In this document: positions 41,956 through 50,250 of the stretch, piece after piece
Layout of the letters: each line of letters starts with the position of its first letter
Position numbering within the stretch: the first letter of the stretch is position 1
Assembly (NCBI GenBank): GCA_017404515.1
Contig: JAFRCG010000003.1
Location: forward strand, 1-52,349
DNA length: 52,349 nt
Reading direction: 5' to 3'
Source: Candidatus Saccharimonadota bacterium
Lineage (GTDB): Bacteria > Patescibacteriota > Saccharimonadia > Saccharimonadales > Saccharimonadaceae
Program-made: the position numbers and the translations under genes
The notes under the pieces: generated by a model
The model's input: the letters and a program-made list of their open reading frames with translations, nothing else
Databases searched by the model: none
Told to the model about the DNA's origin: nothing

Positions 41956-43446
41956 CTAGTGTTTAAGCTTGGTAAGAAACTGGCGAAAAGCATAACGAAT
42001 TTCACGACGAAATTGGAAAATAATGTAGCCACCGCCCAAGATAATCACACCACCTATAGCCCAGAAGGCAATGAATGTGGACTTTTCTTCTACGCCAGTC
42101 ACTGGAACAGTAGGGTATTCTGCATTTAGGCCAGTCCTAATCTTGCGGCAACGATTAGTGTCATGGTTGCGCTCATAGCCTTCTTTGCAAGGGGTGGATT
42201 CAGAAGCAGAACTAGCGATAGACTTGCAGCGTCCAGTCAGAGGATTGCGGTATTTCCCTGCTGGACAATCTTTAATAGTAGAGCTGATGGTGGCAGCTTT
42301 GACGCAATTGCCAGTGGCGGTATTGATAATTTTACCTACTGGGCAAGTTTGATATTCTTGATAGACATTAATGGCCCCGGGCGTAGGCATATAAGTAACT
42401 TTCCAATTTTCTGTGCCGTCTAAATTGTAATCTATTAGAGCATAAGAGGCAGATTTTTTCTGACCGTGAGGAAGGATAAGTTTGGCAATAAGTTCTGAAT
42501 TGGTATCGAAAAGCTCAAGAGTATTTGCAGTTGTGGGATTTTTGGTAAGACGAAAACTTGGACGCAATACAAAATATTCCGAGGGAGCAAGAGTAGTTGG
42601 AGTTGATACTAGTGGGTAGGTTTTGCTTTTGTAACGAAGCGTGCAAGTATGAAGCTCGACTGGACTATCGCCAGAGTTGTAAAGCTCAATAAACTGCTCG
42701 GAAGCGTCGGCGTCGTAATAACTCAAAATTTCAGTGAAAGTAAGCCCCAGGCACTGAACATCTAGACTGAGAGTGGGGGAAGAAGTATCGGGATCTGGTG
42801 GTGTAGAATCTTGGTCTTCTGAGATAACAGACGGGAGATATAGTCCAGAGGCAGAAGAATTATAAGTAAGAGTATAGCCAGCAACATGCAAATATTTTCC
42901 GGTGTCAGGATCACGGATGATAGTGGTATAAGAACGGGATTTGACAGTGGTAGAAAAAACCGGAAGACAGCTTGTGCCGCCTGACCAGCAGACAGAACTG
43001 ATAGTTTTGTCATTAAATACTAGGGCGAGCGAGCCACTCATGGCAATAGAGGTATCATAAAGCAAATCTTGGTTGCCGTCGGTAGCCTCGGGGGCAGATT
43101 TGTAACGGAGCAAAATGCTCTCGCCGATAAATTTACTACCACTGGGAAATTGGTAAAGGGTGGTGGACTTGCCGGAAGATGAGCTATAGATAATTTCTAT
43201 GCCACTTAGATCAACTGTGGCACCGGAAAGGTTGATTAGCTCTATTAGTTCCCCAGAGTTTTTGCCAGCATCGGTGGTATAGCCTGGGTTGATGGCGCGA
43301 ATAGCTATGCCTGGTGGCTCGGTGAGCGTGGATGGACTAGCAAAGGAAGTGTCGGGGAAAGCATCGCCGATTAAGCTAGTAGCCGAAGCGGTGGCTGGGA
43401 TTAAGATTGATATTGTGATTTGGATAAATAAAATTAGTCGTTTCAT
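41956..43446 (-). CDS. Surface protein with two lamin-tail domains and Cys repeats
   Basis: The start at 43446 gives a signal peptide (MKRLILFIQITISILIPATA). The 496-residue product has two lamin-tail-type domains: about residues 45-190 (ELIELINLSGATVDLSGIEI) and about 225-345 (CLGLTFTEILSYYDADASEQ, then FIELYNSGDSPVEL). Three cysteine repeats follow at about 355-445: TCPVGKIINTATGNC, DCPAGKYRNPLTGRC, PCKEGYERNHDTNRC. A C-terminal membrane helix (FIAFWAIGGVIILGGGYIIF) and a basic tail anchor it. LTDs occur in nuclear lamins and in bacterial nucleases and surface proteins as binding modules. The cysteines probably form disulfides made by the DsbA-like protein. A 28-base repeat lies just upstream. 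It is upstream of the Clp-like pair on the same strand. Confidence 0.82.
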   Translation of the reverse strand: MKRLILFIQITISILIPATASATSLIGDAFPDTSFASPSTLTEPPGIAIRAINPGYTTDAGKNSGELIELINLSGATVDLSGIEIIYSSSSGKSTTLYQFPSGSKFIGESILLRYKSAPEATDGNQDLLYDTSIAMSGSLALVFNDKTISSVCWSGGTSCLPVFSTTVKSRSYTTIIRDPDTGKYLHVAGYTLTYNSSASGLYLPSVISEDQDSTPPDPDTSSPTLSLDVQCLGLTFTEILSYYDADASEQFIELYNSGDSPVELHTCTLRYKSKTYPLVSTPTTLAPSEYFVLRPSFRLTKNPTTANTLELFDTNSELIAKLILPHGQKKSASYALIDYNLDGTENWKVTYMPTPGAINVYQEYQTCPVGKIINTATGNCVKAATISSTIKDCPAGKYRNPLTGRCKSIASSASESTPCKEGYERNHDTNRCRKIRTGLNAEYPTVPVTGVEEKSTFIAFWAIGGVIILGGGYIIFQFRREIRYAFRQFLTKLKH

Positions 43447-43470
43447 GTCACTCAGCCTACATACTAGGAA

Positions 43471-43496
43471 AAAGCTATGCAAGCATGAGCTTGATA
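43471..43496. repeat. 28-base repeat, copy 3
   Basis: A third copy of the CAAGC-N4-GCTTG hairpin repeat, with AAAGCTATG before it and ATA after it, about 25 bases upstream of the lamin-tail gene start. It shares orientation with copies 1 and 2. Confidence 0.75.
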
Positions 43497-43596
43497 TTTT
43501 TTGAAAAATTAAAAGGCTATTGCTAAAAATTAAACTGATTTTGCTTAAATTTATACCGCCTTTGCTTAGCGAGCAACAGCGTGATATAATATGTTT

Positions 43597-44292
43597 ATGA
43601 TTAGTTCAGATATGTTCATTGTCTTGTTGGCGGGGTTAGTACATGCTACCTTACAACTAGGGATTGGCACACTGCTTTTGCTTTATCATGCGAGCCTAGG
43701 CAAACATATCAAAAGAAAAACCAAAAGTCTGGTGACAAATTACATAATGGGAAACGGATTTTTGACGGCTATTACGGCGGCAGCCACAGCTTTTGTGATA
43801 TTTACAATATGCCAAGGAGAGATGAGTATAGCGGTTTTGACTGTAGTAGTAGGAATACTAGTAGCGCTAGCAATTTCGGTATGGGCGTTCTATTATCGCT
43901 GGGGGAGAAGTACAGAATTATGGCTACCAAAGTCAATAGCAAAATTTATTGACAACCGTGCAAAGATAACAGAAAGCAATACAGAAGCGTTTTCCCTTGG
44001 AATGTTGGCCTGCTTTGCGGAAGCGCCATTTACATTAATGCTAGTAATAATTACAGCAAATAGCGTGTTGGCTTTGCCATTAGCGTTACAAATTTTAGCA
44101 ATAGCATTTTATACAATTTTGTCGGTATTACCACTAATAATTGCAAGAATAGCCATAAGAAAAGGCCAAACTATAGTGGATGTCCAAAAGTGGCGTATTA
44201 AAAACAAAAAATTCTTGCGGATAATTTCCGGCGTTGGATTTTTGGTATTGGCAATTTTCCTGTTAGCATTTAAGGTGCTGGGAGTGAAGTAA
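43597..44292 (+). CDS. Six-helix membrane protein, unknown function
   Basis: I prefer ATG 43597 over the ATG two codons upstream because it is six bases after TATAAT (43585-43590), the spacing used throughout the window. The 231-residue protein has six membrane helices with a first helix QLGIGTLLLLYHASLG, a loop with WGRSTELWLPKS, and a stretch FSLGMLACFAEAPFTLMLV. The layout is loosely like small transporter families (LysE or CcdA-like, six helices with repeated halves), but no motif confirms it. It is the first gene of an operon with a basic protein and a flavoprotein; the next start is one base after its stop. Confidence 0.75.
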   Translation: MISSDMFIVLLAGLVHATLQLGIGTLLLLYHASLGKHIKRKTKSLVTNYIMGNGFLTAITAAATAFVIFTICQGEMSIAVLTVVVGILVALAISVWAFYYRWGRSTELWLPKSIAKFIDNRAKITESNTEAFSLGMLACFAEAPFTLMLVIITANSVLALPLALQILAIAFYTILSVLPLIIARIAIRKGQTIVDVQKWRIKNKKFLRIISGVGFLVLAIFLLAFKVLGVK

Positions 44293-44293
44293 A

Positions 44294-44617
44294 ATGATTA
44301 GACATAAAGCACAAGCGTCAAAAGATTTAGCAAAAGTAGAAAAGATTAAAGCAAAAGTAAAATCTAAAAAAGTTGGAACTAACAAGTTTTCTGAAAAAGA
44401 TTTGATAAAAGATATTTTAAGGGAAGGAAAGACCATAGGGGCGTCAGAAAAAGTAGTAGAAAAATATGCACCCAAAGTAGCTGAAAAGGTGAGAAAATGG
44501 GTAGAAAAACGCGCTGAGGTGACGAAAGACGATGTGAATAGAATGGTAGCAAAAGAAATAGAGAAGTACAACAGAGATTTAGCATTTATTTACAAGAATC
44601 GTGGTAAAATAATTTAA
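44294..44617 (+). CDS. Small basic helical protein, unknown function
   Basis: The 107-residue product is lysine-rich (about a quarter of residues), predicted mostly helical, with repeats such as KVEKIKAKVKSKKVG and VVEKYAPKVAEKVRKW, and ends in RDLAFIYKNRGKII. The C-terminal 40 residues faintly resemble an ATP-cone end, which is insufficient for a call. It starts one base after the membrane protein gene and is followed by the oxidoreductase gene 15 bases downstream, so the three are one operon. A nucleic-acid or acidic-partner binding role is possible. Confidence 0.65.
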   Translation: MIRHKAQASKDLAKVEKIKAKVKSKKVGTNKFSEKDLIKDILREGKTIGASEKVVEKYAPKVAEKVRKWVEKRAEVTKDDVNRMVAKEIEKYNRDLAFIYKNRGKII

Positions 44618-44632
44618 AAGTGAGTAGGTTTT

Positions 44633-46003
44633 ATGGGAAAAAGATTCGATTTTGAATATATAGTAATAGGTGGAGGCGTGGCAGGCACTACTGCGGCGCT
44701 GAGATTAGCTAAAGCTAAAAGAAAAGTAGCTCTAATAGAGCAAAATAAGTGGGGTGGGGCAGGCACTACTTCTAGGGATGTACCGCAAAAAGCGTTATTT
44801 TCTTTTTCCCATCTATACGCACGGGCGGTGGCTGGCAATAGATTTGGGATTTCCTCTGCAAATTTGAGATATAACTATCCAACAATTACACATTGGAAAG
44901 ACAAGGCGGTAGAAAATGCCACCCCTAAGAAAAAGGATTTGGAAGCAGCAGGGGTAACTTGTCTAAAAGGCAAGGCGCATTTTGTGGGGACGAATGATGT
45001 AGCGGTGGGTGATGGAAAAATTTCTGCAAGTAAATTTATTATTGCTACTGGCGCGGAAGCGGCAGATAATGGTATTTCTGGCCTAGATACGGTAAAATAC
45101 TACACTCCGGCTACGGCGTTAAATATTGAACGACCACCAAAAGCAGTACTAGTAGTTGGTGGTGGGCCAAGTGGGGTGGAGATAGCGCAATATTATGCAG
45201 AATTAGGTGCAAGAGTAGTGATAGTGGAGCTTTCTTCTAGATTGCTGCCAAAGGAAGATGAAGAAGTAGGTCAGTTGATGGGACAATTCTTTTCTAGGAG
45301 ACTTGGCATTAAGACATTTGCCAATACTAGAGTGACAGCATTGGAAAAAGACAAGAATGGCAACAAAGTGGTATTTATGCATAATGGACAGGAAAAATCA
45401 GTGCGCGTGGAGACTATCGTGCTGGCAACTGGATCAAAACCAGCTCTAGATATAGGATTGCAGAATGCAAGAGTAAGTTTTGACAAGACTGGGCTAGTAG
45501 TAGACAAGATGCTCCAGACAAGTGCTAGAAATATTTACGGGGCGGGAGATGTGCTTGGTGGGGATAGCTCTACAGAGAGAGCTATGTATACAGCTGAAAT
45601 GGCTGTTTCTAATATGATTGGCCGAACAAAAACTTATGTAGATTTTAGTGGGTTTATGCGTACGGTAGATACCGACCCACAGATTGCAACTGTAGGAATG
45701 ACAGAAGATGAGCTGGCTAAAAGAAGTAGGAAATATAAGAAAGTACTGATTCCCCTTTCTGCGGTGCAGGCATCGATTACCAGCGATAATAAAGTAGGAT
45801 TTTTGAAGCTGATGGCAAATGGACAAGGACATATTTTGGGGGCTACCGCTGTCTGCCCACAGGCCGCAGAAGTATTGCAGGAAGTGGCACTAGCAATTAG
45901 ACATAATTTGCCACTGGTGCAAATGGCAAGCACGCCGCATGTGGCAGGAGCTTGGTCAGAATTAGTGCATGTAGCAGCCAGAGAGCTGCTGACAAAGAAA
46001 TAA
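44633..46003 (+). CDS. Lipoamide-dehydrogenase-family flavoprotein without redox cysteines
   Basis: The 456-residue protein has the full class I pyridine nucleotide-disulfide reductase fold: FAD loop IVIGGGVAGTTAALRLA (11-27), NAD loop VLVVGGGPSGVEIAQYYAEL, second FAD motif IYGAGDVLGG, and C-terminal dimerisation domain. But the redox motif that should read GG-T-C-xxxx-C (residues 41-50) is GGAGTTSRDV, so both cysteines are missing (Gly and Asp), and the C-terminal HP-T-SE motif is altered to TPHVAGAWSE. It cannot be a normal disulfide reductase. An NAD(P)H oxidase or other flavin-only reaction is possible. It has its own site (GTAGG) and is third in an operon with a membrane protein and a basic protein. 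Confidence 0.85.
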   Translation: MGKRFDFEYIVIGGGVAGTTAALRLAKAKRKVALIEQNKWGGAGTTSRDVPQKALFSFSHLYARAVAGNRFGISSANLRYNYPTITHWKDKAVENATPKKKDLEAAGVTCLKGKAHFVGTNDVAVGDGKISASKFIIATGAEAADNGISGLDTVKYYTPATALNIERPPKAVLVVGGGPSGVEIAQYYAELGARVVIVELSSRLLPKEDEEVGQLMGQFFSRRLGIKTFANTRVTALEKDKNGNKVVFMHNGQEKSVRVETIVLATGSKPALDIGLQNARVSFDKTGLVVDKMLQTSARNIYGAGDVLGGDSSTERAMYTAEMAVSNMIGRTKTYVDFSGFMRTVDTDPQIATVGMTEDELAKRSRKYKKVLIPLSAVQASITSDNKVGFLKLMANGQGHILGATAVCPQAAEVLQEVALAIRHNLPLVQMASTPHVAGAWSELVHVAARELLTKK

Positions 46004-46007
46004 CAAA

Positions 46008-46044
46008 AATGGCGCCATTATTGGGGGGAATAAATGGCGCCATT
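46008..46044 (-). terminator. Terminator of initiator tRNA (also 3' of the flavoprotein gene)
   Basis: Two copies of the palindrome AATGGCGCCATT (46008-46019 and 46033-46044) can pair into a 12-base-pair stem with a 13-base loop. On the minus strand it is followed by TTTGTTATTTC, so it terminates the tRNA transcript. On the plus strand it follows the flavoprotein stop by a few bases but has no T run. Confidence 0.75.
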
Positions 46045-46070
46045 ATTGGTTACAATGGGAGATTATAACT

Positions 46071-46147
46071 TGGTGGCGGGGGTTGGATTTGAACCAACGA
46101 CCTTTTGGTTATGAGCCAAACGAGCTACCAGGCTGCTCTACCCCGCG
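46071..46147 (-). tRNA. Initiator tRNA-fMet(CAT)
   Basis: 77 bases with encoded CCA. Anticodon loop CTCATAA; D arm GAGC-AGCCTGGTA-GCTC, typical of initiators; T loop TTCAAAT. The first pair is unpaired (C1-C72 instead of the usual C1-A72), which is an initiator hallmark. The anticodon stem is TTTGG/CCAAA, so the usual three G-C pairs are reduced to two with U29-A41. The promoter (TTGACA, 17 bases, TACAAT) is consensus-like. Confidence 0.9.
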
Positions 46148-46165
46148 ATATTAGGATACCGGTGT

Positions 46166-46194
46166 ATTGTATCAAAAAAGGAGGGTTTTGTCAA
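46166..46194 (-). promoter_or_regulatory. Initiator tRNA promoter
   Basis: TTGACA (46189-46194), 17-base spacer, extended -10 TGATACAAT (hexamer 46166-46171) on the minus strand, directly upstream of the tRNA. Confidence 0.9.
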
Positions 46195-46222
46195 GGATGG
46201 AAGCTATCGTATCTAATTTGAA

Positions 46223-47539
46223 TTAAAATGGAGCAACGACTTCATCATTATTATTGCAAGTTTCAGTATTGCCATCTTCTGCGCTCCAACAATTTCTAGC
46301 AACCCAGAAGCTCTTTTCTAGATCATCTGTGCCTGTAAGTTGGATAACAAATTCTGGATAAGGGAAGCCTGTATCAACTAGTTCAATGCGAGTTTCTACG
46401 CGACGATAAAGATCATTAGCACGGCCAGTAGAATCTACGCGAGCTTGAACGGCACTAAACCTGAGCGGGTCGGCAGTAGCAGAGGCTGAACAGTCAGTAG
46501 CGTTTCGACAAAGTGAGATTGAAAAGTCGGTATTAGGTTGGCCATAAAGGAGCGCTACACGGAAGAAGAAGGTATCAGGATTACGGAGACTACCGGTATT
46601 ACCTTGATAAGTAGGCGGAATTTCTATATAAGTACCGCAGTAAAAGCCTAGCTCATCTGCCGTATTCTGACATCTGACCTTGATAGCAGTATTGCTATCA
46701 TCACCATTCTTGTCGGATGAGCCAAGAACTCTAGCAGAATCAATAGAATTAGTGGCATCAGAGCCTCCGCTTACTGGGTAAAGCACTAGCTGAGCATGAT
46801 CTGTACCATTATTAGGGTTTCCATGATTGACGCTAAGTTCGCCAAGATTGTAGTTTCTGTCTGTCTGATAGATATCTACTGCCACTACTGGTGGCTTAAA
46901 CGAGTTAGTGGAGCTGTTTGGACTAAATTTGCCAGAGCCCATGTAGTTATTTGGGTCACCATTATTATCTGAATACCAACGGAAATAGATACCTCTGACC
47001 TGACTACTGTCAGCCGTGCGAACTGGAATAAGGCGGGTGCGATTGTCGGAACTAAGGTAGGCACGGTAGTCGTCTAACTCCTCGGCAATAGTAACACAAG
47101 TATAGGCCTGATCTAACACGGTAGCAGCATTTTCTGCAGTGCTGGTAGTTTCTTGAACCATGACTTCGCCACCATCGCCCTCTAGCCTACCAAGGACATT
47201 TCTGACGACATCACAAGAACCGCTAGCAATGCCGGACTCCATCTGATAGATGATATTGCCACAACTACCAACTGGTGCGGCAGAGTTGCTAGTCTCGCCA
47301 TTGCTTAAACATTGGTGGTATTTAAGAATGGCAACCTTAGCATCTTCGATGCCGGCCAAAGCCGAATCGTAGGCGGATTGGGAGAGATCATAATTGCTAG
47401 TTTGCTCAGCTTCGGAAATCATAATACGAACAAAACTCAAAGTAATAATACTAAGCACTAGTGTGGTAAAGACGACAACATAAATAGATGCTGCACCCTG
47501 CCTGGTGGCAATAGTTTGTTTTTTGATAAAATTGCTCAT
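46223..47539 (-). CDS. Pilin-like tip protein (GspK/PilX-like)
   Basis: The 438-residue product begins with basic residues, RQGAASIYVVVFTTLVLSII and a hydrophobic helix, i.e. a prepilin-like start with Gly at -1. But the Glu at position +5 of true pilins is replaced by Tyr, as is usual for the tip subunit GspK. After the helix a long extracellular domain (residues 45-438) contains several cysteines (YHQCLSNG, AQNTADELGFYC, NATDCSASA) likely to form disulfides. It is the last of four pilin-like genes; its start overlaps the preceding stop by one base. A GspK-like cap on the pilus tip is inferred from position, missing Glu and size. Confidence 0.8.
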   Translation of the reverse strand: MSNFIKKQTIATRQGAASIYVVVFTTLVLSIITLSFVRIMISEAEQTSNYDLSQSAYDSALAGIEDAKVAILKYHQCLSNGETSNSAAPVGSCGNIIYQMESGIASGSCDVVRNVLGRLEGDGGEVMVQETTSTAENAATVLDQAYTCVTIAEELDDYRAYLSSDNRTRLIPVRTADSSQVRGIYFRWYSDNNGDPNNYMGSGKFSPNSSTNSFKPPVVAVDIYQTDRNYNLGELSVNHGNPNNGTDHAQLVLYPVSGGSDATNSIDSARVLGSSDKNGDDSNTAIKVRCQNTADELGFYCGTYIEIPPTYQGNTGSLRNPDTFFFRVALLYGQPNTDFSISLCRNATDCSASATADPLRFSAVQARVDSTGRANDLYRRVETRIELVDTGFPYPEFVIQLTGTDDLEKSFWVARNCWSAEDGNTETCNNNDEVVAPF

Positions 47540-48462
47540 TAGTAATGTCCTCTCTCTTCGCGTTCTTCCTCGGTCAATTCGCCCGTAGCACGAACAGCGA
47601 AATTAAATTTATTTACTGCACAGTAATTGAAATCTGTAGTAAGATCGTCCGTAGGGTCAGCAGTACAATAGTCCCCAGCGGACATGATGTCCACACCGCC
47701 GCTAAGCGTAGCTAAGATGAAAGTAGCGGAATAGAAGGAGTGTTGTGTGACGGTATGAAGGGCGGCTGGAAAGACGACAAGGTCGTATAAGACAAGATTG
47801 TTTTCGGAATTACCCAAGAGCTCGATTGGCTCAGCTTCAAAACTGCCGCCGGTGCCTGCGGTAAAATCAAGGACCGGATTATCGCCAGTTGGGGCATTAT
47901 ATTCGTAGTTGTTATTGCTGACACCCTGGGCGCAGATGCGATTATCGTCATCTGGTATACGAAGGAGACGGAAGTTATTTGATTGGTAATTAGTGTTAGA
48001 TTCGCCATAAGTAAGGTGTATAGTCTCAGCACGACCGTTGTTTAGAGCATAACCGGTATTCCAAATATAGGAATAGCGGCCAGTGCAGAATGCACCATGC
48101 AAAGGGACTTCTTTGTTGGTGCCATTGACATTGAGCTGAGCATAATCTTGATGATAAGTAAGAAGATATGCACCACGAGAAATACATGCATTTCTGGCAT
48201 TATTGACGGCCTCAGTACTGCCGGAATAAATGCCGCTACATAAGAAATTAACACCTTTGACCGGAGCAATATTGATGGCGCGAGAAAATTCATCAATAAG
48301 CTCACGACCTACGGAGTTGACAGCGCGAAGAGCAAGGCCTTTTTGATAAATAGTCATAATCTGGGAAATTACTAATGCGATAGTGATAAGGAGCGTTGAT
48401 ACAAAAGCCATAGCAAGCGTAATTTCTATCATGGTGAAACCCTGGCGTTTTGGACTACTCAT
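47539..48462 (-). CDS. Minor pilin/pseudopilin (GspJ-like)
   Basis: The 307-residue protein has a clear class III signal: SPKRQG before the cleavage site, then FTMIEITLAMAFVSTLLITI with Glu at +5. The remainder is a globular extracellular domain with cysteines (for example NFLCSGIYSG, NACISRGAY, GDYCTAD, FNYCAVN) for disulfides. By position and length it corresponds to GspJ or PilW. It overlaps the upstream gene by four bases (ATGA at 48459-48462) and the downstream one by one base. Confidence 0.85.
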   Translation of the reverse strand: MSSPKRQGFTMIEITLAMAFVSTLLITIALVISQIMTIYQKGLALRAVNSVGRELIDEFSRAINIAPVKGVNFLCSGIYSGSTEAVNNARNACISRGAYLLTYHQDYAQLNVNGTNKEVPLHGAFCTGRYSYIWNTGYALNNGRAETIHLTYGESNTNYQSNNFRLLRIPDDDNRICAQGVSNNNYEYNAPTGDNPVLDFTAGTGGSFEAEPIELLGNSENNLVLYDLVVFPAALHTVTQHSFYSATFILATLSGGVDIMSAGDYCTADPTDDLTTDFNYCAVNKFNFAVRATGELTEEEREERGHY

Positions 48463-49256
48463 CTTGCCCTCTCCACTAATTCCGGATTATACAAACGAAT
48501 AATAGTGCCAATGGTGGATGGGGTGTTGCTACCTGGAGCGTACCAACAAGTGCGAATATGAAAATCATAAAACTCTGGAATACCAGCATAGACGCCACTA
48601 GGCCTAGATGTTCCAGCAATGGAAACTACCCAAATCCCTTCTGCACGATAGACATGACGATACTCACTACCGCCACCAAGTACACTGATATCCGAATTAT
48701 CATTATTCCCAGTAAATGAATTAGCTGCAAAGATGACACGCGGATAGAGTGAGCTAGCACTAAACATTGTAGAGTTATTTCTATATCCTATAATGATGCT
48801 GTGAGCGCGTTGAGTATCTGTAGCGGTAGCTGGGAAGAAAGTAGGGTCGTTAGGGTTAACCATGCGAGTGTTCATAATAAAAGCCTTGGCATTAAAAAGA
48901 CTACCGGGGTTGGTAGAAATATATGGAGCGTTGCAATCAGTATAAGTAAGGTCTGGGACTTGGTTTGAGTCATTAGATAGTCCGCCGACACTAGTATCAG
49001 TTAAGGTTTTCCAGAGTACACGATATTTTTGTTCATTATCAACTAGTTCCCTTTCCGAAAGATATGAATTGTGAATAAAGCGAATAGCCTCGGCTTGGGC
49101 ATCAATTTCATTGCGTGCCATGGTGACTTCCAGCGTAGCTTGGGCAGTATTGATACTACTGTTCATGGCGACAATGGAAAGAATAGCAACTAAACTAAAA
49201 ATGGAAATGGCAAAGATAACCTCTATCAGTGTATCACCTCTTTTTACTAGACGCAT
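48459..49256 (-). CDS. Minor pilin/pseudopilin (GspI-like)
   Basis: The 265-residue protein starts MRLVKRG, then DTLIEVIFAISIFSLVAILS with Glu at +5; the residue at +1 is Asp instead of Phe/Met, so processing or N-methylation might differ. The mature part has few cysteines (YTDCNAPYIS, RTCWYAPGS) and a C-terminal beta domain (SGVYAGIPEFYDFHIRTCW). By order it corresponds to GspI or PilV. It overlaps its upstream neighbour by ten bases and its downstream one by four. Confidence 0.83.
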   Translation of the reverse strand: MRLVKRGDTLIEVIFAISIFSLVAILSIVAMNSSINTAQATLEVTMARNEIDAQAEAIRFIHNSYLSERELVDNEQKYRVLWKTLTDTSVGGLSNDSNQVPDLTYTDCNAPYISTNPGSLFNAKAFIMNTRMVNPNDPTFFPATATDTQRAHSIIIGYRNNSTMFSASSLYPRVIFAANSFTGNNDNSDISVLGGGSEYRHVYRAEGIWVVSIAGTSRPSGVYAGIPEFYDFHIRTCWYAPGSNTPSTIGTIIRLYNPELVERAR

Positions 49257-50200
49257 ACATTGCCTCCTTCACCGGGACTAAGATCGGTATCGACTAGCTC
49301 TACAGCAGAGGCGTTGTGCCCATCTGAATAAATCCTGACATTGCGGCGTTTGTTGCCGGCGGCTAAGATATCTGGCGAATTGATACAGAAATTAACATCT
49401 TGCTCAGTAAAATTGGTACTAAAATCTTGGAGAAGCTTGCCAAGAGTTTCCGTGGCAGAACTATTGTAATTAGCAACAATGTCATTGCAACCAAATAGTT
49501 GGTTGAGGTTTTGATTAATTTCTATAGTGCGGTTGCCAGTGAGTACATAAGTGTGAACAGCACCAGAAATAGGCGATCTAGCGATTAGGACTGCTCCTTT
49601 GAAAATAGTACCAGCAGTATCCGGACTTTCTATTGTAGCATCCCAAATTGGTGTATAAGAAGTGCTAGTGCCAGCAGGAGCTAGATAGCACTGATTGACA
49701 TTTTCTCTATTGTAGGCTACAGCATCGGCTTTAACATATTTGAGAGCCCCTAGTACGGTATGTGTATCTGGAGCATCTTCCAGGTCGCTAGAATAGAGGC
49801 GACCAAGGACGGTGTAAGTATGCATGGTAGTATTGCCCTGCTCGCCAAAAGTAACGAGCTTGCCATAGATGGCACAACCAGATCTACCAGCATGCGTAGT
49901 ACCAGTAGTATTAATCACTTCTGTAGTGGAGTTTCTGATAAGAGCGTCTACTTGGTAGGTAGCTGTGCAATAATATTGATTGAAAGCAGTGTTACTGCGG
50001 TCGTTTTCTACATTGATAACTTCTGAATAGGCACGCCTAACATGTTCTATGGCGTCTTGGACGGCGTCATTATAACGCTGAGTAGAGACTCTGATGCTAA
50101 CAGATGCCATAACGCCAACCAACATCAAACCAGTAATGGCTAGGAAAAATCCCACCTCAATAATGGTGAAACCAGAACGATAATAATGACTATGCGCCAT
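49247..50200 (-). CDS. Minor pilin/pseudopilin (GspH-like)
   Basis: The 317-residue product begins MAHSHYYRSG, then FTIIEVGFFLAITGLMLVGV with Glu at +5, a canonical prepilin start. The extracellular part has several cysteines (YYCTATYQ, RSGCAIYG, NQCYLAPAG, FGCNDIVA). It is the first of four overlapping pilin-like genes, matching GspH or FimT in position. The start is leaderless (TATAAT complement 50207-50212, six bases away), so this is the beginning of the four-gene unit. Confidence 0.86.
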   Translation of the reverse strand: MAHSHYYRSGFTIIEVGFFLAITGLMLVGVMASVSIRVSTQRYNDAVQDAIEHVRRAYSEVINVENDRSNTAFNQYYCTATYQVDALIRNSTTEVINTTGTTHAGRSGCAIYGKLVTFGEQGNTTMHTYTVLGRLYSSDLEDAPDTHTVLGALKYVKADAVAYNRENVNQCYLAPAGTSTSYTPIWDATIESPDTAGTIFKGAVLIARSPISGAVHTYVLTGNRTIEINQNLNQLFGCNDIVANYNSSATETLGKLLQDFSTNFTEQDVNFCINSPDILAAGNKRRNVRIYSDGHNASAVELVDTDLSPGEGGNVCV

Positions 50201-50250
50201 GATATTATTATACCACTAGCGGAATGAAAAAAGAATATCTAAACCCCAAA

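Noticed and set aside
46007-46049. 18-base direct repeat AAATGGCGCCATTATTGG as a mobile-element or binding-site repeat
   Set aside because: Both halves are palindromic and pair with each other, and a T-rich tail follows on the minus strand, so it is better explained as the tRNA-fMet terminator.
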